A stretch of DNA of 17,380 bases from Anaerolineales bacterium (GTDB lineage: Bacteria; Chloroflexota; Anaerolineae; Anaerolineales; Villigracilaceae): positions 1 through 17,380 of the forward strand of contig JAICRQ010000021.1 of assembly GCA_025966435.1 (NCBI GenBank), written 5' to 3'. Every line of letters begins with the position of its first letter. Position 1 is the stretch's first letter. Positions 7,480-12,948 of the stretch are shown here, piece by piece. The position numbers and the translations under genes are program-made. The notes beneath the pieces are model-generated. The model did not search any database. It saw nothing but the letters and a program-made list of their open reading frames with translations, and was not told where the DNA came from.

Positions 7480-8997
7480 ATGAAGGGAGTCACGGTGCCC
7501 CGCGTCCGCCTAACAACGATGGAGAACTCATTGGTGAATTTATCGAGCATTGAACAGGCGCTTGAAGCGGTCCTTCAAACGTTTACCGACACAAATATTA
7601 TTCTGACCCCAGATGGGGAAATTTTAGATTTTAAATCGAATTCTTCCTTCTTTCGCAATATAGTTCCCAGCTCTATTTATAACAAGAGAATAACGGATAT
7701 TTTCCCTGCCCGTCTGGCGGAGCAATTCGGACAGGCAATGCGTACTGTGCAGCAAACAGGCAGTATCGTCCCTTTGGAGTATATGCTGCTTCTTTCAAAC
7801 CGCGAGTATTGGTTTGATGCCCGCCTAATTCCGATTTCTGATTCGAATATCATGCTGATCGCCCGCGACATCACGGACTGCAAGGAAACGAAGATCAAAA
7901 TGGAACGGCAGGTGCAGCAGCTTTCCATCCTGCGCTCGATTGATCTGGCGATCGCTTCCGGGTTGGATTTGAATCTGCTCCTCTCCATGCTGCTCGACCG
8001 GGTCATGGCACTTATGCACGTCGACGCGGCAACGGTGCTCTTGTTGAATTCCAAAACGAACCTGCTTGAGTTTGCGGCTGGAAAAGGGTTTCATTCCAAC
8101 ATCCTGCAATATACACGCCTGAAACTGGGCGAAGGGTGTGCGGGACGGGTCGCCCTTGGACGGGAAATGATTCACATCCCGGACCTCACCAAAGACCGCA
8201 TGGAATTTGACCGTTCTCCCTTGTTTGTGCAGGAGAACTTCGTCACCTATTGGGGCGTTCCTTTAATGGCAAAGGGTCGGGTGCTCGGCGTGCTCGAAAT
8301 GTTTCATCGCTCGTCTCTCAAGCCCGATAAGGATCTGCAAAATTTCTTTGTGATGGTGGCAGGGCAGGCAGCCATTGCCATCGACAGTGCCATGATGTTC
8401 AGCGAGCTTCAGCGATCGAACGTGGAATTGAGCCTGGCATACGATGCCACCATCGAAGGCCTATCCCGTGCTCTGGATCTGCGAGATAAGGAGACCAAGG
8501 AGCACACGTTCCGCGTGACGGATATCACAATAAAGCTGGCTGCCCGGCTAGGTGTAAAACAAGCCGATATGATCCACATTCGGCGCGGGGCGATTCTCCA
8601 TGATATTGGTAAAGTCGCGATTCCAGATCAGATCCTGTTCAAACCGGGACCTCTGGCACAGGATGAGTGGGCGATCATGCGCAGGCATCCCGACATTGCA
8701 GTGGAACTCCTTTCACCGGTAAGTTACTTGGAACCCGCGCTGGAAATCCCTCACTGGCATCATGAGAAATGGGATGGCTCAGGCTACCCGGACGGTTTGC
8801 GCCAGGAAGATATCCCGTTTGCTGCACGGCTGTTTGCTGTGGCAGATGTTTACGATGCGTTGACGTCCAATCGTCCCTATCGTGCCGCCTGGTCCAAATG
8901 GGAGGCGGTACAGTATATTGAAGAGCAGACGGGAACCCATTTCGATCCCAGGGTGGTTCCTGAATTTTTGGATTTAGTCAACACCAGTAATTTCTAA
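7480..8997 (+). CDS. PAS-GAF-HD-GYP signalling protein, probable c-di-GMP phosphodiesterase
   Basis: The 505-residue product has a PAS domain (about 20-140), a GAF domain (about 150-310) and a C-terminal HD-GYP domain (about 325-500). HD-GYP hallmarks are complete: the HDIGK segment (His374-Asp375), RRHPDIA, and HHEKWDGSGYPDG with the Gly-Tyr-Pro triplet from residue 435. Proteins with these residues hydrolyse cyclic di-GMP through a metal centre. There is no signal peptide or membrane segment, so it senses a cytoplasmic signal through PAS and GAF. A GTG at 7477 and the ATG at 7480 share a G-rich stretch upstream; an ATG at 7519 is an alternative start. It follows the peptide cassette and may be in its transcription unit. 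Confidence 0.88.
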   Translation: MKGVTVPRVRLTTMENSLVNLSSIEQALEAVLQTFTDTNIILTPDGEILDFKSNSSFFRNIVPSSIYNKRITDIFPARLAEQFGQAMRTVQQTGSIVPLEYMLLLSNREYWFDARLIPISDSNIMLIARDITDCKETKIKMERQVQQLSILRSIDLAIASGLDLNLLLSMLLDRVMALMHVDAATVLLLNSKTNLLEFAAGKGFHSNILQYTRLKLGEGCAGRVALGREMIHIPDLTKDRMEFDRSPLFVQENFVTYWGVPLMAKGRVLGVLEMFHRSSLKPDKDLQNFFVMVAGQAAIAIDSAMMFSELQRSNVELSLAYDATIEGLSRALDLRDKETKEHTFRVTDITIKLAARLGVKQADMIHIRRGAILHDIGKVAIPDQILFKPGPLAQDEWAIMRRHPDIAVELLSPVSYLEPALEIPHWHHEKWDGSGYPDGLRQEDIPFAARLFAVADVYDALTSNRPYRAAWSKWEAVQYIEEQTGTHFDPRVVPEFLDLVNTSNF

Positions 8998-9020
8998 CCA
9001 TTACCGTTGCTGGCTATCTC

Positions 9021-9049
9021 TTGACCTTCCCTCGATTCTGCATTAAAAT
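9021..9049 (+). promoter_or_regulatory. Promoter of tRNA-Arg
   Basis: TTGACC (9021-9026), a 17-base spacer and TAAAAT (9044-9049) make a near-consensus sigma70 promoter. The tRNA begins 15 bases after the -10 box. Confidence 0.75.
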
Positions 9050-9063
9050 GCCTGCCTGCAAAC

Positions 9064-9137
9064 GCCCTCGTAGCTCAGTGGATTAGAGCGCTTGCTTGCG
9101 GAGCAATAGGTCGCGTGTTCGAGTCGCGCCGAGGGCG
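9064..9137 (+). tRNA. tRNA-Arg (anticodon GCG)
   Basis: A full cloverleaf of 74 bases can be drawn: acceptor GCCCTCG with CGAGGGC, D stem GCTC/GAGC, anticodon loop TTGCGGA, and T stem GCGTG/CGCGC with loop TTCGAGT. The anticodon GCG reads CGC/CGU. A20, C35 and G36, the arginine identity bases, are present. The discriminator base is G and CCA is not encoded. Position 27-43 is a C-T mismatch, leaving four pairs in the anticodon stem. Most bacteria use an ACG (inosine) tRNA for this codon box, so GCG is unusual. Confidence 0.9.
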
Positions 9138-9148
9138 CCTCTTTCTTG

Positions 9149-9175
9149 GGAGCGGATCACCGCTCCTTTTTGTTT
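9149..9175 (+). terminator. Rho-independent terminator after tRNA-Arg
   Basis: A perfect seven-base-pair stem GGAGCGG/CCGCTCC with loop ATCA (9149-9166) is followed by TTTTTGTTT. It ends about 20 bases before the surE start, so surE needs its own promoter or read-through. Confidence 0.88.
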
Positions 9176-9196
9176 GGCTTAACTTTTGGAAAGTAT

Positions 9197-10006
9197 ATGT
9201 CAGGACCCAGACCACAAATTCTATTAACAAATGATGATGGGATTCTTTCCCCCGGGTTATGGGCGGCAGCGGCTTCGCTTTCGAAGCTGGGGTTTGTGAC
9301 GGTGACCGCGCCGCGTGAACAATCCTCCGGTGCAGGGCGCAGCTTACCCAACACCTCGGACGGGATCATTCAGGAGCAGCAAGTCCAGGTGAACGGTCAG
9401 GAGTGGACCGTATATTCAGTTGGAGGAACTCCCGCCCAAACCGTCCTGCATGGCGTGCTCGAAGTTATGAAGAGAAAGCCGGACTTAGTCGTTTCCGGGA
9501 TCAACTATGGTGAAAATGTTGCCACGGGCGTCACCATTTCAGGGACGGTGGGCGCGGCGCTGGAAGCGGCGTCTCTGGATATTCCAGCAATGGCGATTTC
9601 CCTAGAAGCTGCCGCGGAGTATCATCTCACCTATTCAGAGGAAGTCAGTTTTCTTGTGGCGGCTGTCTTTGCAGAGCGCATTGCACGCCTGCTACTGGAA
9701 AAGAAATTCCCACCCGATGTAGACCTTTTGAAAGTGGACGTGCCTTCCGACGCAACCGTGGATACACCCTGGCAATTAACTCGAGTTTCACGTCAACGAT
9801 ATTACGAGCCGCTGGCGCCCACGCGCGACTCGTGGGCCGAGCGCGCGATCGTAGGGTATCGCGACGCGGGACAGCTTGACCGTGAACCAGAAAATACGGA
9901 TGTCTATGTCCTGCGCAAAAAACGAATGGTTTCCGTCTCTCCGCTCAGCCTGGACCTGACCTCGCGCGTCGATTTTGTTGAGCTGGACCGGTTGATGAGG
10001 TCTTAA
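9197..10006 (+). CDS. surE: 5'/3'-nucleotidase SurE
   Basis: SurE is a metal-dependent phosphatase acting on nucleoside monophosphates, associated with stationary-phase survival. The 269-residue protein opens with the family signature ILLTNDDGI (Asp13/Asp14, metal ligands), then a REQSSGAGRS segment, and SGINYGENVATG with Asn103 followed by TISGTVGAALEA. The ATG at 9197 was chosen because GGAAAG precedes it and the SurE fold starts there; a longer frame from 9146 would run through the tRNA terminator. It faces the thioredoxin gene and shares a bidirectional terminator with it. Confidence 0.93.
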   Translation: MSGPRPQILLTNDDGILSPGLWAAAASLSKLGFVTVTAPREQSSGAGRSLPNTSDGIIQEQQVQVNGQEWTVYSVGGTPAQTVLHGVLEVMKRKPDLVVSGINYGENVATGVTISGTVGAALEAASLDIPAMAISLEAAAEYHLTYSEEVSFLVAAVFAERIARLLLEKKFPPDVDLLKVDVPSDATVDTPWQLTRVSRQRYYEPLAPTRDSWAERAIVGYRDAGQLDREPENTDVYVLRKKRMVSVSPLSLDLTSRVDFVELDRLMRS

Positions 10007-10007
10007 A

Positions 10008-10040
10008 CAAAAGACACCAAGATTTTCTTGGTGTCTTTTG
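10008..10040. terminator. Bidirectional terminator between surE and trx
   Basis: Fifteen-base perfectly complementary arms (10008-10022 and 10026-10040) surround a three-base loop. The outer bases are AAAA on the left and TTTT on the right, so each strand carries a stem followed by T residues. It lies between two convergent genes. Confidence 0.85.
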
Positions 10041-10053
10041 CAATCAAAACAAA

Positions 10054-10380
10054 TCAGTTGAAGTGGGGCGTAAATCTCGCAACCAGTTTTTCCTTGGGCA
10101 TAAAGCCGGTAATGCGTTCCTTGATCTCGCCGTCCTTAAAGAATAGCAGGGTGGGAATCCCCATCACACCAAACTGCATCACAAGATTGGGATTCGCATC
10201 CGCATCGATTTTCACAACTTTAACTTTCCCGTCCCACTCGCCAGCCAGCTGCTTGACGATGGGATCGAGCATCTTACAGGGCTGGCACCAGACCGCGCTG
10301 AAATCGACCAGCACGGGCTCCGACGAATCGAGGACTTCTGTTTTGAATGTATCTTCGGTCACATTTAACATTTCGGCCAT
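10054..10380 (-). CDS. trxA: Thioredoxin
   Basis: The 108-residue protein is a classical cytoplasmic thioredoxin that reduces protein disulfides. The active site is WCQPC (Cys32 and Cys35), with Gln where most thioredoxins have Gly, and the cis-proline is Pro76 in GIPTLLFF. The buried Asp26 is present in VDFSA. The ATG complementary to 10378-10380 has GGAGG five bases upstream, better than an in-frame start 12 codons earlier. It converges on surE; its promoter overlaps the region of the divergent tRNA-Lys promoter but is not clear. Confidence 0.94.
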   Translation of the reverse strand: MAEMLNVTEDTFKTEVLDSSEPVLVDFSAVWCQPCKMLDPIVKQLAGEWDGKVKVVKIDADANPNLVMQFGVMGIPTLLFFKDGEIKERITGFMPKEKLVARFTPHFN

Positions 10381-10426
10381 TCGAACCTCCACTGGAGTAG
10401 ATGTCGTTACCTGCAAACGTCTTACG

Positions 10427-10455
10427 TTGACGATGAATATTTCCCATGTTAGAAT
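10427..10455 (+). promoter_or_regulatory. Promoter of tRNA-Lys
   Basis: TTGACG (10427-10432), 17 bases, then TAGAAT (10450-10455) is a strong sigma70-type promoter. The tRNA begins 17 bases after the -10 box. Confidence 0.75.
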
Positions 10456-10472
10456 GCAGTCCGCTTTTAGAT

Positions 10473-10544
10473 GGGCGCGTAGCTCAACGGCAGAGCAGTG
10501 GCCTTTTAAGCCATTGGTTCAGAGTTCGAATCTCTGCGCGCTCA
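10473..10544 (+). tRNA. tRNA-Lys (anticodon UUU)
   Basis: A 72-base cloverleaf is clear: acceptor GGGCGCG/CGCGCTC with one G-T pair, D stem GCTC/GAGC, anticodon stem GTGGC/GCCAT with loop CTTTTAA (anticodon TTT), and T stem CAGAG/CTCTG with loop TTCGAAT. The discriminator is A and CCA is not encoded. Confidence 0.95.
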
Positions 10545-10605
10545 CAAGAAACACCTGAATTTGTTCAGAGCCTCCACAGGGGAGATGGCATCCAAATCTA
10601 TTTTC

Positions 10606-10630
10606 GAAGCACCCGTCAAGGGTGTTTTTG
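10606..10630 (+). terminator. Rho-independent terminator after tRNA-Lys
   Basis: GCACCC, loop GTCAA, GGGTGT and then TTTTGTTTT form a short GC-rich stem with a T tract, about 65 bases past the tRNA. Confidence 0.7.
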
Positions 10631-10692
10631 TTTTAAGCGGGAGTCCTTCCTGCAAGGGGTAAGCAGTATCACTGCCCTCAGGCCGCTATTAA

Positions 10693-10739
10693 GGTAATAG
10701 AGAGAATGTCGAAGTAAACTCGACATTCTCTCTATTACC
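10693..10739. repeat. 20-bp perfect inverted repeat between tRNA-Lys and the ComA-like gene
   Basis: Arms at 10693-10712 and 10720-10739 are perfectly complementary over 20 bases, with a seven-base loop. No T tract follows on either strand, so a normal terminator is unlikely. A CTATTA at 10686-10691 can pair with TAATAG at 10695-10700, competing with the copy at 10732-10737, so two exclusive folds are possible. The rest of the 376-base gap (10545-10920) has the tRNA terminator, a GTCTA/TAGAC hairpin near 10831-10846, and no convincing gene or clear promoter. Confidence 0.8.
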
Positions 10740-10920
10740 AAGCGTTCCCCCTTTGCATCCCCATTCCAAAAGACTGAAAATCTGTCATGATTGTAAGGTG
10801 TACCCTACCCTACCTCAAGAAGACGTCCGTCTATTCCCCTAGACAGTTGTACTGTTGCTTCAGGGCTTGAATTGAGGAGTGATTTTTGTTAGGCTTAACG
10901 TATTAGAGATTGGAAGAAGA

Positions 10921-11595
10921 ATGAAAAATAAAATCCAAGTGATTATTATGGATGACCACCAGAGCATCGTGGATGGTTATCAGTTCCGGTTGAGCCAGGT
11001 TCCTGAGATTGAAGTCGTAAAGACGCTGGAATACGGGGAGGACCTCGAACCAACCCTGAAGAAACACCCTGTGGATGTTTTAATTTTGGATGTAGAAGTA
11101 CCTGCCTCACGGGAAAACCAGAATTCGTATCCTATTCTCCACACGATTCCAAAGCTGCTTAAGATGTATCCTCACTTAGCAATCCTGGTCATTAGTATGC
11201 ACAATGAACCGGGCTTGATCCGGGCAATCGTCGAGGCGGGGGCAGTAGGCTATATTCTGAAAAACGACAGCAGTAAGATCCAGGAACTAGGAAAGTGGAT
11301 TCTCTCTATCGTGAATGGCGATCCTTGTTTCAGCGATAAAATCTTAAGGGTGTTTCCAGGAAGAATCAACGAACCATTCACGGCTCGCCAGCTCGAGGCA
11401 CTTTCCCTGTGTGCCGCCTATCCAAACAGTAAAACCGCTGAGTTGGCAGCCAAAATGAAAATCGCCAATTCGACGCTGCGCAACCTCCTTTCCGCCGTTT
11501 ACTTAAAACTGGGTGTGCAAACCCGGGCGGCAGCGATTGCCAAAGCGAAACAAATGGGAATCATCACTCCTGATTCGGCGCTGATGTCGCCGTAG
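10921..11595 (+). CDS. ComA-like NarL/LuxR-family response regulator
   Basis: This 224-residue two-domain regulator has an N-terminal receiver (about 5-125) with Asp11/Asp12 in MDDHQS, phospho-acceptor Asp57 in LILDVEVP, a Ser in VISMH and Lys in YILKND. A LuxR-type helix-turn-helix (about 155-215) follows, beginning FTARQLEALSL and ending YLKLGVQTRAAAI. B. subtilis ComA has the same layout at 214 residues. The ATG at 10921 has GGAAG just upstream; a GTG at 10879 is the alternative. The 3' end overlaps the convergent ComQ-like gene by 32 bases. Given the nearby HisKA_3 kinase, the family known to pair with NarL-type regulators, it is the probable phosphorylation target. It likely activates genes of the locus; orthology to ComA is inferred from context. 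Confidence 0.85.
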   Translation: MKNKIQVIIMDDHQSIVDGYQFRLSQVPEIEVVKTLEYGEDLEPTLKKHPVDVLILDVEVPASRENQNSYPILHTIPKLLKMYPHLAILVISMHNEPGLIRAIVEAGAVGYILKNDSSKIQELGKWILSIVNGDPCFSDKILRVFPGRINEPFTARQLEALSLCAAYPNSKTAELAAKMKIANSTLRNLLSAVYLKLGVQTRAAAIAKAKQMGIITPDSALMSP

Positions 11596-12535
11596 GCAGA
11601 CCAGGAGGCGAGAGCCCCAGGCTTTCAAAGAGTTTCCACACCGGCGCGATCACGCCCTCGATCAGAGAGTCCACAATCTCTTGATTGGCAAGAGTGGTTT
11701 TGTTCAAGATTTCCCGGGCGATTTGATGTCTGCGTATTAATTGATCCACACAGTAACTAACAGCCCCGCAGCGGATCAAAATCTCCTGTGCCTCCTGTAG
11801 CGCGTTCCCAACACAAATATCTTCATACAGTTCCATGAATCGCGCCCGGGCAGGGTGTTCCACCGTTAGCGCAAAAAGAACGGGTAACGGCTTTCGTTTC
11901 TGCAGCCAATCGGGGTTGGCGGGCACGGCCATTGTGTCGTTCAAGTCGTCGTGGAGTTGGATCATCTCGCCATATAACCGACCGAGTTGTTCCAGGTTTT
12001 GAGTAACCTCTTCTCCTGCTTCCGCGAGTAGTGCCCCCATGTGGATCGCGCACCCGTAAAAGGGCGCGCTTTTGTTTTCCACCACGCGCCAGTAGGATGT
12101 TTCGTCTATCGGGTTCTGAACGTCCAGTTCCTGACCGTGCGCTGTCGTGAGCATCATGCGGTTCAGGCTGTCCAATGCTTCCTGCCGGGTCGAAGAACTG
12201 GAGCCGCTTGTGATGAGCGCGTCCATGCCCGCCGACTGGAAGGCGATAGCAAGATTGGAAGCTCTCCCATGCCCAATGTACCGATATTCTCCGCGCGGGT
12301 CGTCATCCAACATGTCATCTACCAGGATAATGCTGATCTGCGCGCAGGCGAGCGCGGCCGAGGCAGGGACCGCCTTTTCTGCGGGTTTCCCAACAGCATA
12401 GCAAGCAAGAACTGGTAACTGCCAGTCGCGCGGCTGCAAGGTCGCTGCGCGTTGAAGGATCGTCTTCATCTCCGCCCATGTGTCAAAGATGGGCAAGGTC
12501 AAGAGATAATCAGTCGTTCGTTGATATATATCCAT
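11564..12535 (-). CDS. Isoprenyl diphosphate synthase-fold protein, ComQ-like pheromone prenyltransferase
   Basis: The 323-residue protein belongs to the polyprenyl synthetase family. The first Asp-rich motif is VDDMLDDD (Asp73, Asp74, Asp77), the second is QLHDDLND (Asp196, Asp197, Asp200), and GQELD (134-138) and ENKSAPFY (about 153-160) lie between them as in the family. These Asp groups bind Mg and allylic diphosphate. Its position directly after a Trp-containing mini-gene and between a NarL-type regulator and a ComP-like kinase suggests a ComQ-type role: transfer of an isoprenyl group to tryptophan of the peptide. The ATG has AGGAG eight bases upstream. A housekeeping polyprenyl or geranylgeranyl synthase is the alternative; no isoprenoid pathway gene is adjacent. 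The C-terminal 20 residues are Pro/Ser-rich, partly encoded in the overlap with the regulator gene. Confidence 0.85.
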   Translation of the reverse strand: MDIYQRTTDYLLTLPIFDTWAEMKTILQRAATLQPRDWQLPVLACYAVGKPAEKAVPASAALACAQISIILVDDMLDDDPRGEYRYIGHGRASNLAIAFQSAGMDALITSGSSSSTRQEALDSLNRMMLTTAHGQELDVQNPIDETSYWRVVENKSAPFYGCAIHMGALLAEAGEEVTQNLEQLGRLYGEMIQLHDDLNDTMAVPANPDWLQKRKPLPVLFALTVEHPARARFMELYEDICVGNALQEAQEILIRCGAVSYCVDQLIRRHQIAREILNKTTLANQEIVDSLIEGVIAPVWKLFESLGLSPPGLPTATSAPNQE

Positions 12536-12552
12536 ATTTCTTTCTCCTAAGA

Positions 12553-12578
12553 GACGGGCCGGAGCTTTCCGACCCGTC
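12553..12578 (-). terminator. Strong hairpin between the ComX-like and ComQ-like genes
   Basis: An 11-base-pair stem with one G-T wobble and a four-base loop (AAGC on the - strand) lies in the 70-base gap after the peptide stop. The following sequence has only a few T residues before the ComQ-like ribosome-binding site, so it may be a partial terminator or an mRNA-stability element that makes peptide message more abundant than enzyme message. Confidence 0.65.
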
Positions 12579-12605
12579 CGAGTGTACTGCTATGTGTTCC
12601 TTCCT

Positions 12606-12773
12606 TTAGCTTTTCTTATTCTGTTCGGCCCAGTCCTGCCAACTGAGGTCACTTTCCAATGCCTGCATCTGTGTGCGGCTGGTTCTTGTAAGCAGATGCA
12701 TTGTCTTAAAGTATGCATCTGTTCCCTTGGACTTGGGACTAAGAAGCTTATAGAAAGTTTGCATGTTAAGCAT
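12606..12773 (-). CDS. ComX-like pheromone precursor peptide, 55 residues
   Basis: The 55-codon gene reads MLNMQTFYKLL at the start and ends ALESDLSWQDWAEQNKKS. AAGGAG sits seven bases before the ATG, a good ribosome-binding site. Trp45 and Trp48 lie near the C-terminus, where ComX peptides carry the tryptophan that ComQ prenylates; B. subtilis pre-ComX is also 55 residues. The peptide has no signal sequence and no transmembrane segment, as in ComX. It lies directly upstream of the isoprenyl synthase gene on the same strand and divergent from the ComP-like kinase. Differences from Bacillus: gene order is X-Q rather than Q-X, and eight or more residues follow the Trp. An in-frame TTG six codons earlier overlaps the ribosome-binding site and is unlikely. 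Family membership is inferred from size, Trp position and context. Confidence 0.75.
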   Translation of the reverse strand: MLNMQTFYKLLSPKSKGTDAYFKTMHLLTRTSRTQMQALESDLSWQDWAEQNKKS

Positions 12774-12815
12774 GTTTGTTCTCCTTATCAATTTGAAAAT
12801 TTGAATACAACTGTC

Positions 12816-12844
12816 TTGTGAAATGAGTTTGTGAACTGTATAAT
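12816..12844 (+). promoter_or_regulatory. Predicted promoter of the ComP-like kinase gene
   Basis: TTGTGA (12816-12821), 17 bases and consensus TATAAT (12839-12844) point toward the kinase gene; transcription would start near 12851, giving a leader of about 100 bases. On the opposite strand TTGGAA and TAGATT (about 12849-12876, spacing 16) are a weaker candidate for the peptide-synthase unit, so the two promoters would overlap. Confidence 0.6.
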
Positions 12845-12918
12845 CTAATCACCTCCTTTCTCATTCCAACTGAAAATCGAGTCGTTGCTCTATTTTCTTC
12901 ATTGCCTTGAGTTCACAA
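12816..12918. promoter_or_regulatory. Candidate regulator sites (TTGTGAA) in the divergent control region
   Basis: TTGTGAA occurs at 12816-12822 and 12829-12835, 13 bases apart on the same face, and in inverted form as GTTCACAA at 12911-12918. TTGTGAAC (12829-12836) and GTTCACAA form an eight-base inverted pair. The first copy coincides with the -35 box of the kinase promoter. The ComA-like regulator is the obvious candidate ligand; this is inference. Confidence 0.4.
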
Positions 12919-12948
12919 CCATCGTTTGTTAGCTACAAGCAGAACATA

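Noticed and set aside
9146..9196. Longer N-terminus for SurE
   Set aside because: The extra 17 codons run through the tRNA-Arg terminator and precede the ribosome-binding site of the ATG at 9197.
10028..10558. 176-residue + strand frame antisense to thioredoxin and running into tRNA-Lys
   Set aside because: It covers a clear thioredoxin gene on the other strand, a terminator arm and a tRNA; the product has no recognisable features.
11564..12535. Plain housekeeping geranylgeranyl/polyprenyl diphosphate synthase
   Set aside because: Not excluded biochemically, but the adjacent Trp-containing peptide gene, ComP-like kinase and NarL-type regulator make a ComQ-type role the better reading; no isoprenoid pathway gene is adjacent.
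12582..12821. 79-residue + strand frame covering the ComX-like gene
   Set aside because: It has no ribosome-binding site, overlaps the kinase promoter and lies antisense to a better-supported small gene with a clear Shine-Dalgarno.
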